Source of the DNA: Bacteroidales bacterium
Lineage (GTDB): Bacteria; Bacteroidota; Bacteroidia; Bacteroidales; P3
DNA: 64,000 bases
Direction: 5' to 3'
Assembly (NCBI GenBank): GCA_017962445.1
Contig: JAGCVI010000031.1
Location: 62,001-126,000, forward strand
In this document: one piece after another, positions 1 to 10,066 of the stretch
Position numbering within the stretch: the first letter of the stretch is position 1
Layout of the letters: the number at the start of each line of letters is the position of its first letter
The notes under the pieces: model-generated
The model's input: the letters and a program-made list of their open reading frames with translations, nothing else
Database searches by the model: none
What the model was told of the DNA's origin: nothing
Made by a program: the position numbers and the translations under genes

Positions 1-35
1 AACACGTCCATGTGTATGTTTTACATGGAGGTGTT
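1..35. repeat. Inverted repeat at window edge, possible terminator
   Basis: The first 35 bases form a hairpin: 13-base arms with one G-G mismatch (AACAC-TCCATGT against ACATGGA-GTGTT) around a 9-base loop. It lies just downstream of the minus-strand gene that ends at 87, so it could be its terminator. Any U-tract would lie outside the window, so this is not decided. Confidence 0.35.
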
Positions 36-86
36 ACATATTTGATAAGAAATATATGATGTTGAGACTTGATAAAAAAAAGGAGC

Positions 87-830
87 TTATTTGTTTGTTT
101 TGGGACGTATTTTGTGATACTCTACATTTCCTTCTTTATCCCAACCCTCTAAGAAGAACCAACCGTCTGCACCCCAGAACGAGTCGCCGATTGGATACCA
201 TTGCGGAGCTGTCTTGTAGACGTATGGTTTGCCAAGTTTGTTGAAAGTGTAATCGTAATGGGAGAAATACACATAACCTTCCTCATCTTCAAATGGGGCA
301 TCCCAATAAATGACATCTGTAAAGTAACCTGCCAATAGGTGGTCTGTTGATAAAGACATCCAGCAAGCCGGTATATATGTTGTGTCTGTGTCGTTATGTG
401 CATGTGTGCAGCAGTAATCCCCTATGGAAAGTTCGATGATTTCTCCCCAGCCCTCAAATTGGTAAAACCCGCATTCTTCCATAAAGTATTTCAAATCACC
501 ATCTCCGATTTCTTTGGCCCATTCGCTTACGATGGACGAATCTATTTTATCGGGTGTACGGTCGGATCGTATCATCTGATATTGTTCCTTAACCAATGCT
601 GCCGACTCAAACTCTGCTTTACTGATCTTGACATCTTCCCACACTGTTTCTATTGAGGTTGGCACATTTTTATGTTCAACAGAAGCCGAGTCGGGAATTG
701 CCATAAATGGCCAAATAGAATTGTCGATACATGTGGTATCCTCTTTGGCCTTGTTTACAGTTCGGCTATTGAAGGCGGTGATCATTCCAAGGGTGCATAC
801 CATTGCACCGAGTAAAAACACTTTTTTCAT
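87..830 (-). CDS. Secreted protein of unknown function
   Basis: Protein of 247 residues if started at the ATG at 828-830. That start gives MKKVFLLG and a clean hydrophobic signal peptide; the in-frame ATGs upstream (to 860) would add a polar extension before the signal sequence and are less likely. The mature part is acidic and rich in Trp and Tyr, with a Trp-rich C-terminal section (WGADGWFFLEGW). No catalytic motif or known domain is recognised. It has no close same-strand partner: the next minus-strand gene upstream starts at 3230 and ends at 954, so they could be co-transcribed but the 123-base gap is AT-rich and could hold a promoter. Envelope or periplasmic location is inferred from the signal peptide only. 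Confidence 0.7.
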   Translation of the reverse strand: MKKVFLLGAMVCTLGMITAFNSRTVNKAKEDTTCIDNSIWPFMAIPDSASVEHKNVPTSIETVWEDVKISKAEFESAALVKEQYQMIRSDRTPDKIDSSIVSEWAKEIGDGDLKYFMEECGFYQFEGWGEIIELSIGDYCCTHAHNDTDTTYIPACWMSLSTDHLLAGYFTDVIYWDAPFEDEEGYVYFSHYDYTFNKLGKPYVYKTAPQWYPIGDSFWGADGWFFLEGWDKEGNVEYHKIRPKTNK

Positions 831-953
831 ATTGTTGTACATTCTTTGTTTTGTCATCATGTCCTATATGTAGCATTTCTTTATAAAAATTTACACATGG
901 GTGTATTTTTTTGTCCGGCGTTCCGAGTTGCAGGATAATGATATTGTCAGATG

Positions 954-3230
954 CTATTTATCAAGGGTGTATTCCAGGAACATGGTCTGTGTGACTTGCT
1001 CGCCGCTGACGCGCAGTGTGATGGGCAGGAATGACGACACGGTAGGCTCGGCCTTACGGTTGTCCATGCGTAGGTAGATGGTGAGCTGACGGCCTGGGAC
1101 GAGCTTGCTGTAGCCTACCACTTTTACATCCGGCGATCCGACGCTGATGAAGTCAAGAGTGGTCTGCGTCAGCGATGTGTGGTTCAGGTTTACCTGTATA
1201 TCGGCGTATTCACCAGTGAAATATGTTCCTATGTGCATCGCACGTGTGGGCAGATGCAGGCAGCTGATCATGCTGCTGTCGTCTTCAAGGTATTGATAGT
1301 CCAATATCTCTATACGTCGTTCCTTGGCGGCTTCGACACTGTAGACCGATTTGTTGGTTTGTTTGCGGTCGGCCGACACCGAATGGTCGGCATGCGAGCT
1401 GCCGTAGGCTATCTCGCGTATCTGGAGCGACGAGCCACTCGCAGAGCCCATGAACTTAGTAAGGATACCTTTCTTGTATTCCATAATCTGGTTTACAATA
1501 GATGCAATCCTACGCTTGGAAATAAGCTCGTTGTATTTACTTGTATGGATGGGACTTGCATATCCTTCGACGGTCATGCAGATTCGGTGTCCTGCCTTGA
1601 GGTCTTCAAGCAACAGGTTGAGGAACTGTTCGAAACGTTCGCAGTTGTATTGTACGTCGTAGTCGAAGAAGTAGTCTATGGCGTCGCAGATTGAGTCATA
1701 TACCACGTTGCCGTTGGCAAGGGTGTGAGCGCGTTTGTAGTCGTTGCGCATAAACATGTAGCGGTTGTAGGTCTGGAAATAGTTTGTTGTCGTTGTGGCA
1801 ATCTTTGATTTTGGGTCGGGTTCGTCATTGTGGAAATAGAGCTTGATGGGCAGCAGATGGTGAATGGCCTTTTTCTGTTCTACGACAATAGGCTCTTCCA
1901 CTTTTCTGCGACGAGGCTGTTTGGGCTGTTCTATCTTCCAGCTGTAGATATCGTTGCAGCAAGTGTTGTCACTGATAAAGTATGATCCCTTGCGATTGGA
2001 TGTCAGATATCCGCTCTTGGGCATATCATAGTTAACGGTAAAGTATAAGTCGTTGGCTGGGGAATTGAGAGTCGCACCGAGATTTGCAGGCTCTTGCCAA
2101 CTGTCGCGCATGCCTTCCGACATGAAGACGTCATAACCTCCGAATCCTAGATGCCAGTCGGACGAGAAATAGAGTCTCCCGTTGTTGTTGTCATAGAACG
2201 GAGTAATCTCGTTGCCGGGAGTGTTGACTGGCGCACCCAGATTGACGGGGTCGGCAGGTGTCTTGCCGTCTTTGATTATGGAGTACCATATGTCGAATTC
2301 GCCCATTCCGCCTGGGCGGTTGGAGGCGAAATAGAGTATAGTGGTGCTGTCGGGCAGGTATCCAACCGTTGGATGGGTGGTGTTATAGCCGTCCAGATTG
2401 ATGTTGCCTCCCAGTTTCTTTGGCTTTTGCCATTTGCCGTTTTTGCGGTGCATCACGTAAATGTCGCATGGAATATCAGAGAAGTCGTCGGGCTGGCAAA
2501 TTGTAAAGTAGATATTGTCGTGCAGAGGGTCAATGGCTACGTTGCACGAATGTTTTTCCTTGTTGTTGATGCCCCACTGCGAGAGGGTCGACTTGTTGGG
2601 CTGGTTGCCACTAAAGTCGGATTCAAAAATCTGCATGAGTACAAGGTCTGAGTAGATGGCATCTTTCGAGCCGGGCTTTGATATCTCGCGCATTGATGAG
2701 AACAAAAGCAGTGAGTCGCCCATCATTACGGCACCTGATTCGCTGAATTCAGTGTTGATATTCTTTCCCTCGTGGTAAACGGCGAAGTGGTTGGTGTCGG
2801 GTAGGCTGTCGAGCACCCACTGGCAGGCCCGTGCCTCTTGGCGTGCACGTTTTTCCAGCTCTTCATTAGTTGACGATTGCAAATAGCGTTGATAGAACAA
2901 CAACGCTGAGTCGGCCTGTCCATTGTTGCGGTACATGGATGCAAGAAAATACTCGCAATGAGGGAACTGTGATGTCGCTGGCGAGTTGACCACGGTCGAG
3001 TAGTACTTGATGGCACGGCTGTAGTCGTGCGACAGGCGGTAAGACTCGGCAATCTTATAGGCTGTCTGAGGCTGCGGACTGCTTTTATATGCGGCCAGAT
3101 AGTAGTCTACAGCTGTCTTATAGTAGCCATAGCTGAACGCTTCGTCGCCAGACTTAATATTGTCCTGCGACATAACACTTTGGCTTATTGCCATCAAAGC
3201 GATGAAGAAAAGGGTAATTCTATGTTTCAT
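954..3230 (-). CDS. PorE-like TPR/PD40/OmpA-domain envelope protein
   Basis: 758 residues. Signal peptide (about 1-22, ending VMSQ), then TPR-like helices (about 25-140), a PD40/WD40-like beta-propeller region (about 155-420; blades such as TILYFASNRPGGMGEFDIW and GRLYFSSDWHLGFGGYDVF), a basic linker, and a C-terminal OmpA-like peptidoglycan-binding domain (about 545-690; VEGYASP, LISKRRIASIVNQI, ERRIEIL). This order of domains is that of PorE, the protein proposed to tie the type IX secretion machinery to peptidoglycan. It lies 62 bases downstream of a PorP/SprF gene, the usual partner. Residues after the OmpA domain (about 60) add a short beta-rich tail. Paralogues of this pair are common in Bacteroidota, so it may be a PorE/PorP-like pair serving a particular substrate and not the core machine. 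Role is inferred from domain order and neighbour. Confidence 0.85.
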   Translation of the reverse strand: MKHRITLFFIALMAISQSVMSQDNIKSGDEAFSYGYYKTAVDYYLAAYKSSPQPQTAYKIAESYRLSHDYSRAIKYYSTVVNSPATSQFPHCEYFLASMYRNNGQADSALLFYQRYLQSSTNEELEKRARQEARACQWVLDSLPDTNHFAVYHEGKNINTEFSESGAVMMGDSLLLFSSMREISKPGSKDAIYSDLVLMQIFESDFSGNQPNKSTLSQWGINNKEKHSCNVAIDPLHDNIYFTICQPDDFSDIPCDIYVMHRKNGKWQKPKKLGGNINLDGYNTTHPTVGYLPDSTTILYFASNRPGGMGEFDIWYSIIKDGKTPADPVNLGAPVNTPGNEITPFYDNNNGRLYFSSDWHLGFGGYDVFMSEGMRDSWQEPANLGATLNSPANDLYFTVNYDMPKSGYLTSNRKGSYFISDNTCCNDIYSWKIEQPKQPRRRKVEEPIVVEQKKAIHHLLPIKLYFHNDEPDPKSKIATTTTNYFQTYNRYMFMRNDYKRAHTLANGNVVYDSICDAIDYFFDYDVQYNCERFEQFLNLLLEDLKAGHRICMTVEGYASPIHTSKYNELISKRRIASIVNQIMEYKKGILTKFMGSASGSSLQIREIAYGSSHADHSVSADRKQTNKSVYSVEAAKERRIEILDYQYLEDDSSMISCLHLPTRAMHIGTYFTGEYADIQVNLNHTSLTQTTLDFISVGSPDVKVVGYSKLVPGRQLTIYLRMDNRKAEPTVSSFLPITLRVSGEQVTQTMFLEYTLDK

Positions 3231-3292
3231 ATGTTTTTAATTTTCAGGATAATATTTCGGGTTTTCAGATAATCTCGGTTTATGGTTTGTGA

Positions 3293-4279
3293 TTACATTA
3301 TTGGACAAGGCATAGCTTTCCGTTTTATATGTTTACTCTTGACTAATCGGTAGACTATTCCTATCTCAAACGAGCCGACTGATTTTGAGGCTGGTGTTAG
3401 TTTCGACAGGTTGGCATCGTATGTGAGGGCGAAGATGAAGGCGTTGTATTCGGCCGCAATTTCCACAAGGGCAGCATCGCGCCAGCGGTAGTGCAGACCT
3501 GCACTGACATTTATGTTTCGGTACGATGACTCGGAAAGATACCACTTGGCATCGCAGCCGAACAATATTTCGCGATAGTTGCGCTGCACCATGCAGGCAG
3601 CTAGTGGCATGATTGACACCGAGGGCCATAACCGGTATTCAGCTCTGGCATAGCCGCTTATCTTGCGGGGTATCACAGCGTTCTCCTGTTGCATGTATGA
3701 TATGTCCGGCTGGTTAATGTTGCGTGCCGAAAGGCCGAGTTTTAAGTGCATGTTGTCGTTGGGCTGGTAGAACCAGGCAGAGCCAACACCGAAGCTCATG
3801 AAGTTTGCATTGGTGTTTTCCAGAGTTTCGGTAGGGTCTTCCATTTCGATGTCGGCGGGATTGAAGCCTGCCTGCCCGATACCAGCCTCGGCAGCAATGG
3901 ATATGAAGTTGTTGTTGCTGTTGCCAAGCGCCTTGTAATACGAGAGGATAAGAGTTCCGGATGTTGTCCCATAATGTAGTGTACCGGCACGGTCTGTGAG
4001 TAGTATCACACCGAGACTCAGTCCGTCGCTGTAGTAGCGCCTTCTCATCAACGACACCTCTGCGGTGGCCGCGGCAGTCTGGAAGGCTTTGCTGACCGAG
4101 GCCCACTGGTTGCGGTAGATGAAACCGAATCGACCTGTTCCGTCGAAAAAGCCCGAATAAGCGGGATTGAAGAGGATTGGGTTGATGTCTATCTGTGAAA
4201 AATGGATGTCCTGTCCCCGCAGAGCTGTTGCGGAGCATAAAAGCATGAGCGACATTATCAACTTCTTCAGGGAGGACAT
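3293..4279 (-). CDS. PorP/SprF family type IX secretion outer-membrane protein
   Basis: 328 residues with a signal peptide (ends TALRGQ) and the family opening DIHFSQ..INPILFNPAYSGFF, followed by alternating beta-strand segments expected of an outer-membrane barrel. Length and the conserved N-terminal NPAYSG motif fit the PorP/SprF family, which is needed for secretion or surface attachment of T9SS cargo such as gliding-type adhesins. It sits between tsaD (41 bases upstream) and the PorE-like gene (62 bases downstream), all minus strand. The C-terminus ends in a short basic tail (KSKHIKRKAMPCPIM) beyond the last likely strand, which is unusual. Family assignment is firm; which cargo it serves is unknown, although the window also holds a cargo protein with a gliding-type C-terminal domain (from 62336). 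Confidence 0.9.
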   Translation of the reverse strand: MSSLKKLIMSLMLLCSATALRGQDIHFSQIDINPILFNPAYSGFFDGTGRFGFIYRNQWASVSKAFQTAAATAEVSLMRRRYYSDGLSLGVILLTDRAGTLHYGTTSGTLILSYYKALGNSNNNFISIAAEAGIGQAGFNPADIEMEDPTETLENTNANFMSFGVGSAWFYQPNDNMHLKLGLSARNINQPDISYMQQENAVIPRKISGYARAEYRLWPSVSIMPLAACMVQRNYREILFGCDAKWYLSESSYRNINVSAGLHYRWRDAALVEIAAEYNAFIFALTYDANLSKLTPASKSVGSFEIGIVYRLVKSKHIKRKAMPCPIM

Positions 4280-4320
4280 TTTTTGTTTAAGAGTTTCGAA
4301 GTTTAGGGTTTAGGTCATGG

Positions 4321-5343
4321 TTAACTTCTCGTATATGGTGGCAGCGAGATGTCGGCAAAATCGTTAAGCAGATATTTGAAGTATCCGGCTATTCCGACCA
4401 TAGCGGCGTTGTCAGTGCAGAATTGCAGAGTAGGGATGAACGTCTTCCAATGATGTTTCTCGCCAATCCGCTGTATGCCGTCGCGCAGGTATGAGTTGGC
4501 CGATACGCCGCCTGCAATAGCTACTTGGCGCACACGGTTGTTCAGAGCAGCCTTCTCAAACTTCTTGAGCAAGAACCCCATGATACATTTCTGGATAGAA
4601 GCGCAGAGGTCTGCCTTGTTTTTGTTGATGAAATCAGGATCCTCTTCCAGCCGGTCGCGCAGGAAGTAAAGGAACGATGTTTTGATGCCGCTGAAGCTAT
4701 AGTCGTAGCCGGGAATGTGCGGAGTGGCGAAAGTGAAAGCATCGGGATTACCCTCTTTGGCCAGACGGTCGATGATTGGTCCTCCAGGGTAGCCGAGGTC
4801 CATGATTTTGGCCGCTTTGTCAATTGCCTCTCCGGCGGCATCGTCGATGGTCTGACCTAAGATTTCCATCTCAAAATGGCTGTGTAGCAGTATTATCTGT
4901 GTGTGGCCGCCACTGACGAGAAGGCAGAGGAAAGGAAACTCTGGCGTGGCTTTGTTGGATTCGTCAACGGTGCGACAGTCTTTTATGAAGTGCGACAAGA
5001 CATGAGCTTGCAGGTGGTTTACTTCAATGAGCGGAACGTCCAGAGCCTGTGCAAAACTTTTGGCAAACGACACACCGACCAATAGAGACCCCAGTAGGCC
5101 GGGGCCTCGGGTGAAGGCAACAGCGTCAATCTGGCTCTTGTCTATTCCGGCATTGCGGATGGCTGCGTCGACAACAGGGACTATGTTTTGTTGGTGGGCA
5201 CGCGAAGCCAGTTCGGGTACTACACCTCCATATTGTTCGTGAACTTTTTGGGATGCAATGACATTCGACAGCAAGTGGTCATTATTGAGTATTGCCGCCG
5301 AGGTGTCGTCACAAGAGGATTCTATAGCAAGTATGTAGGGCAT
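4321..5343 (-). CDS. tsaD: tRNA N6-adenosine threonylcarbamoyltransferase TsaD
   Basis: 340 residues, the normal length. Transfers the threonylcarbamoyl group from TC-AMP to A37 of ANN-decoding tRNAs, acting with TsaB and TsaE. The ASKHA-fold motifs are all present: ESSCDDT (8-14), the metal-binding HxxxH as H110-LQA-H114, GPGLLGSLLVG (81-91), LVSGGHTQ near 145-152, and FSGIKT further on. The start ATG at 5341-5343 gives MPYILAIESS with no extension. A strong minus-strand promoter lies about 80 bases upstream, and tamB starts divergently at 5528. It heads a three-gene run with the PorP and PorE-like genes; the functional link is not obvious and is probably just shared transcription. Confidence 0.97.
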   Translation of the reverse strand: MPYILAIESSCDDTSAAILNNDHLLSNVIASQKVHEQYGGVVPELASRAHQQNIVPVVDAAIRNAGIDKSQIDAVAFTRGPGLLGSLLVGVSFAKSFAQALDVPLIEVNHLQAHVLSHFIKDCRTVDESNKATPEFPFLCLLVSGGHTQIILLHSHFEMEILGQTIDDAAGEAIDKAAKIMDLGYPGGPIIDRLAKEGNPDAFTFATPHIPGYDYSFSGIKTSFLYFLRDRLEEDPDFINKNKADLCASIQKCIMGFLLKKFEKAALNNRVRQVAIAGGVSANSYLRDGIQRIGEKHHWKTFIPTLQFCTDNAAMVGIAGYFKYLLNDFADISLPPYTRS

Positions 5344-5423
5344 TTAGTTTTCTAATATGGTGATAATTCGAAATGTTGATATGCTGACAGGGTTAAGGTG
5401 TGTTTCCACACTTTTTAGCGTTG

Positions 5424-5454
5424 CAAAATTAAAAAAAATAGGCGAAATGGCAAA
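5424..5454 (-). promoter_or_regulatory. Bacteroidota-type promoter for tsaD operon
   Basis: On the minus strand: TTTG (complement of 5451-5454), a 19-base spacer, then TAATTTTG (complement of 5424-5431). This matches the Bacteroidota consensus TTTG-N19-TAnnTTTG exactly. The predicted transcript start is about 75 bases before the tsaD ATG. Confidence 0.8.
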
Positions 5455-5527
5455 AAAAATATAATAAATAATACTAAAATATATATATTTCAGTTATGTA
5501 GTTTAGACTTCGACACATCAGCAACCG

Positions 5528-8500
5528 TTGTCGACTGCCGATGTGTCAAGGTTTTTAAAAAAAAAGACTATCAGAAAGTTTTTGAAAATAGTATGGCACA
5601 TATTTAAGGCAGTGTTAATCACTGTCTATGTTATTGTCGCATTGTTAAATATGTCGGTTGTGCAGTCTGTTGCCGGCTCATGGGCTGGCAATTGGCTTAG
5701 CAACGAGACAGGTGGCACATTCAAGATAGGTTCTCTGGGATGCAACCTTATGGGACGGCTTGTATTGCGCGATGTGGAAATGATTGATCCGTCGGGCGAC
5801 ACAATCTGTCGGGCTGGCAAGATTACGGTGAGTTTCGACGGTTTCCCAATTGACGACGAAGGATTGAAGGTGGGTACGGTATATGTTAAGGACACTTATT
5901 ATCACTTGGCAACAACCGAGGAAGGCATAAATCTAAAGTTCCTGCTCGACCATTTCAAGTCGGACAAGCCAAAGCAACCAAGCGGAAAGAACTTCAAGGT
6001 GATGGTCGACGAGCTGATAATGGAGAATGTCAACTACAAACAGGATTTATTTAGTCGCAATGGGATTGAGCCGGTCTCGGACAGCGTGGGCGTCGACGTC
6101 AGGCACATGTATTGGGCCAATATAAACGGTCGTGTCCGTAACATAAGGGTGGACAAAAGCCATGTCACATGCCAGATTGACGAATTCACAACTCGCGAGA
6201 TTTCGGGTCTGACCTTGGAGAAGATGAAGATGAATGTCTACGTGTCGCCATCGGGTATTGGCGTTACGAACATGGAATTGCAGACCGGCGACTCGCGGTT
6301 GGTGGGCGATGTTTTGTTGGATTTCAGGGACTGGAAAACGATGAAACACTACGTGGACAGCGTCTATATGACCTGCCACTTCGAGAAGGGCTCTTATGGC
6401 AGCATGCGCGATGCCGCTTTCTGGGCACACAAACTATGGGGCATGGACTTGCAAGCCGAAATTGATGGTTATGTTGGCGGACCTGTGCAGGACCTTCACG
6501 CCGACGGCATTCACTTGGCATTCGGCGAGAACACACGGCTGGACATGGATGCGTATATCTACGGACTTCCTAACATAGATACCACGATTATCGGTGGTGA
6601 AATCAGGAATATGCACGTCACGTATGAGGATCTGGCGGCGGTGAAGCATCCGCGAAACATAAAGATGAAAGCTGAGGAGATAATCCGCAAACTTAGCGAT
6701 ATGGATATCGACGCAACGTTTGTGGGCACAATACGTGATTTTTACGCCACTATTGACATGGATTCAAAGCTGGGTGACCTTAAAGGAGATGTCGTTTTGG
6801 CTATGGATCCTAAGAAAGGCGAGTTTAAATATGTCGGAGAACTGAGCTCAAATCAGTTTGCATTGGGTGCTGTGGCTCCGAACGAATGGGTGTCGCAAAG
6901 TGGCCTGCAACTATCGTTTGAAGGCAGTGGCTTTGACCCGCGAACCATGAATGCATGGGCAGAGGGCCGTCTTGTGAACACCACGTTCAGAGGCCAGCGG
7001 ATACACGGCGAGAGCTCGATAGAGTTTGAAGCACAGGATGGCAAGATGACCACCGACGTGATGATTGACGACGCTTTGGCCAATGTGACGGCACATGGTG
7101 AGGCTGAATGGCGTGAAAACGGCCCTTCGTTGCGCGTCGATGTGGAGGCCGTAGACGTGGACCTCAAGCGTCTGGGACTGTGGAGCGACACTGCCGATGA
7201 CGATGCCAAGATTAGTGCACGTCTGACAGCCAGATATATACCTACAGGAGAAAACCGCTATTTTGCAAGGGCGTCAGTAGAGAACCTAGACCTTGAAACG
7301 ACGACAAAGGATTATCAACTCAAATCCCTCACCATCACAGCGCGTGAACAGGCGGGATGGAAGAACCTGACCATTGCCGGCGACGTGTGTAACGCACAGA
7401 TGAGGGGATATTATGAGTACGATGGAATAGGCCTGATGCTTAAGAAGTTCGCTGCAGACTTCCTGCCGCAAAGCATTGTCAGTGTTGACAGAAAGAAACC
7501 TGTCTCTTACGACAAAATAGCCGACGCACAGTTCGAACTAGACCTTGAATGGACAGATACGACTGGTATCCTCGAGACTTTTATGCCGCAATTGTACGTG
7601 TCGAGTGGCACGACAGTGCAGGCAAACTACAACTTTGTAGAATCGTTTAAACCATTGATTCGTTGCGACTCTGCTCGTTGGGGCAATGTGAAGATGTATA
7701 ACATCGGCATAAACGGCGAGTCGGTAGCCGACCATTATCGTATGCGAGTGAGGAGTGATGAAATCAGCGTCGGCGACATGCTGCTGGCAGAAAGCACCGA
7801 CCTCGACATTGAGACATCGCGCAGGGCAACGATAGCACATCTGCTTTGGGAAAACAGCGATGAAGCTCTTGGTGGCGGCGACATAAACCTGCGCATAGAA
7901 AGCGATAGTTTGAAAACTATATTTGACGTAGGCAATTCACAATTGGCATTGGGCGGACGCGACTGGTTGTTGACCAACGAAGGTGGCGAGGCTTGGATTG
8001 AAGGTGAAAAGGTGAGGGTGCGAGGTCTACGAATTGAGAGTGACGACCAAATGCTGACAATGAACATGCTGAAAGGTGGAAAGTCTGAGGATGGGGTGGT
8101 GCTGTTGCTATCCAATCTTGGAACAGAAATACTTAATCCAATTCTTGCTAGCAAGGGTATAACTTTGGGCGGAATCGCTGACGGTAGGGTTTACTTTGCC
8201 TCCAAAGGCGATGTCCCATATCTTAATGCAGAGGTTAATGTTTCGAATCTGACCTTCAACAATGAGTCATTGGGAGATGCAGTTGTACGCTCACGTTGGG
8301 CCGAGGGAGGTGAGGACCTTGAACTTAGTGTGTCGACATTACGTTTCGAGCCTAGCGAGGCAGGTCCACGCCTGACAAAACCTTTGAGCCTCAGGGGAAA
8401 GCTAAAAATGACAGGTGACGACCCCAAGTTGGATTTCACTGCAAGGGTGGGAGAGATGAGCCTTCAGTCGGTGCAGCCATTCGTCAAGAGTTTCTCATCC

Positions 8501-10066
8501 TATGTCGACGGAATTGCTTCGGCCGACCTTGTCTTCACCGGTACTCTCAAGAACCCCGAGGTGAATGGCTCGTTATATGTGGAAGAAGGTATAATGCAGG
8601 TTGATTTTCTGAATGTCGCATTTGGATTCAGCGACACTCTCGCTGTCGACAACGAGGCCATAAAACTTGACCATGTACTTATTAGGGATAACAAAGGCAA
8701 CAAGGCCTATGCAGACGGAGCTATACGTCACAAGGGATTGAAAGACTTTAGGTTTGATGTCGATATAGTGAGTGATCGCCTTTTATGCATGAATACGACC
8801 TCACGCCATTCCAAGTTGTATTATGGTCAGATTATTGCGTCGGCCAACTGCCGTGTCCGCGGACCTTTAGATGATATTGTTATGGTTGTCGATGCACGCA
8901 CATTGCCGGGTTCGGTGCTGAACGTGCCGATAAGTGACAAACGACAGGTGAAAGAGGCAGACTACATTCATTTTGTGTCGGATACCGATGATAATATCGG
9001 ATTCGACAACAATGCCTCGTTGACTGGCGATATGGCGCAGTCGATGCGTCGAGGCGATACTAAGGACGAGAATTCGGGCAACAAATATCATCTGACAATC
9101 AATGTGGAAACGACGCCAGACCTTCGTATGCAGTTACCGATGGATTTCTCGTCGGTTACGGCCAATGTTGTGGCAAGGGGTAGTGGTGACTTGCAGATGC
9201 TTGTTACTTCGGAAACCCCCTTTACGCTTATTGGCGACTACGAGATAGACAATGGTACTGTCGGTCTGAACATCTTGGGTCTTAAGAGTATGGATTTCGA
9301 TGTTGACGAAGGAAGTTCAATTACTTTCCCAGGTGCTGTCGGCGATGCATTGTTTGATATTAAGGCTGCCTATTCACAGAGAGTCAACATGTCTTCGCTT
9401 ACTGGCACACTGTCGTCAACAGAGTCTCAAAAGTCTATCAATGTCGAGAATGTCATTGCATTGAGCGGTACACTGCAGTCGCCGGATATAAACTTTGACA
9501 TACGACTGCCCAATGCAGACCAAAGCGTTCAAGAGGAAGTGTTTGCCTATATTGACCGTAACAACGAACGCGACATGCTGAACCAGACTGTTTCGCTGTT
9601 ACTGTTCAATCAGTTCTACAACTCGTCTACGGCTTCTGATGCTGCCACTACATCGGTGGTTGACGAGGGCTACGGCATAGTGGCCAACCAACTCGGCAAT
9701 GTGGTGAGCAGTATGGTGCAGTTTGTGGATGTCAACTTCAAGTACACAGCCGGCAATTCGCTGACCACTGAACAGTATGCCGTCGACATCAGCAAGGAGT
9801 GGAACAAGTTCTATTTTGAGACGACCCTCGGTTTTGGTGGCGAGGCTCGTGAGATGAGCAGTGTGAGCAACAACAATATGACGGGAGACGTGCTGGTGGG
9901 TTATAAAATCAATCCGCGTCTGCATCTCTTTGTCTTCAACCGTAGTAACACCAACGACTACACCCGTTCTGACTTGCCTTACAAGCAAGGCGTTGGTCTG
10001 AAATATACCCGCGATTTCGATCGATTCAAAGAACTCTTCTTAAGAAGAAAAAGGAAAGATAATTAA
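5528..10066 (+). CDS. tamB: TamB-type inner-membrane translocation/assembly protein
   Basis: About 1,512 residues. One N-terminal membrane anchor (roughly residues 20-45, IVWHIFKAVLITVYVIVALL), a long beta-rich AsmA/TamB-like region and a C-terminal TamB (DUF490) domain. TamB spans the periplasm and works with the outer-membrane BamA-family partner TamA; related proteins also move phospholipids to the outer membrane. There is no usable ATG: after the in-frame stop at 5504 the only start codons before the anchor are TTG 5528 and GTG 5543, and the ATG at 5541 is out of frame. The next in-frame ATG (5654) lies at the end of the anchor, so it would delete it. I give the TTG; GTG 5543 is equally possible. 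Divergent from tsaD. Confidence 0.9.
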   Translation: MSTADVSRFLKKKTIRKFLKIVWHIFKAVLITVYVIVALLNMSVVQSVAGSWAGNWLSNETGGTFKIGSLGCNLMGRLVLRDVEMIDPSGDTICRAGKITVSFDGFPIDDEGLKVGTVYVKDTYYHLATTEEGINLKFLLDHFKSDKPKQPSGKNFKVMVDELIMENVNYKQDLFSRNGIEPVSDSVGVDVRHMYWANINGRVRNIRVDKSHVTCQIDEFTTREISGLTLEKMKMNVYVSPSGIGVTNMELQTGDSRLVGDVLLDFRDWKTMKHYVDSVYMTCHFEKGSYGSMRDAAFWAHKLWGMDLQAEIDGYVGGPVQDLHADGIHLAFGENTRLDMDAYIYGLPNIDTTIIGGEIRNMHVTYEDLAAVKHPRNIKMKAEEIIRKLSDMDIDATFVGTIRDFYATIDMDSKLGDLKGDVVLAMDPKKGEFKYVGELSSNQFALGAVAPNEWVSQSGLQLSFEGSGFDPRTMNAWAEGRLVNTTFRGQRIHGESSIEFEAQDGKMTTDVMIDDALANVTAHGEAEWRENGPSLRVDVEAVDVDLKRLGLWSDTADDDAKISARLTARYIPTGENRYFARASVENLDLETTTKDYQLKSLTITAREQAGWKNLTIAGDVCNAQMRGYYEYDGIGLMLKKFAADFLPQSIVSVDRKKPVSYDKIADAQFELDLEWTDTTGILETFMPQLYVSSGTTVQANYNFVESFKPLIRCDSARWGNVKMYNIGINGESVADHYRMRVRSDEISVGDMLLAESTDLDIETSRRATIAHLLWENSDEALGGGDINLRIESDSLKTIFDVGNSQLALGGRDWLLTNEGGEAWIEGEKVRVRGLRIESDDQMLTMNMLKGGKSEDGVVLLLSNLGTEILNPILASKGITLGGIADGRVYFASKGDVPYLNAEVNVSNLTFNNESLGDAVVRSRWAEGGEDLELSVSTLRFEPSEAGPRLTKPLSLRGKLKMTGDDPKLDFTARVGEMSLQSVQPFVKSFSSYVDGIASADLVFTGTLKNPEVNGSLYVEEGIMQVDFLNVAFGFSDTLAVDNEAIKLDHVLIRDNKGNKAYADGAIRHKGLKDFRFDVDIVSDRLLCMNTTSRHSKLYYGQIIASANCRVRGPLDDIVMVVDARTLPGSVLNVPISDKRQVKEADYIHFVSDTDDNIGFDNNASLTGDMAQSMRRGDTKDENSGNKYHLTINVETTPDLRMQLPMDFSSVTANVVARGSGDLQMLVTSETPFTLIGDYEIDNGTVGLNILGLKSMDFDVDEGSSITFPGAVGDALFDIKAAYSQRVNMSSLTGTLSSTESQKSINVENVIALSGTLQSPDINFDIRLPNADQSVQEEVFAYIDRNNERDMLNQTVSLLLFNQFYNSSTASDAATTSVVDEGYGIVANQLGNVVSSMVQFVDVNFKYTAGNSLTTEQYAVDISKEWNKFYFETTLGFGGEAREMSSVSNNNMTGDVLVGYKINPRLHLFVFNRSNTNDYTRSDLPYKQGVGLKYTRDFDRFKELFLRRKRKDN

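Noticed and set aside
5541..5543. ATG before tamB as its start
   Set aside because: It is one base out of frame with the tamB reading frame.
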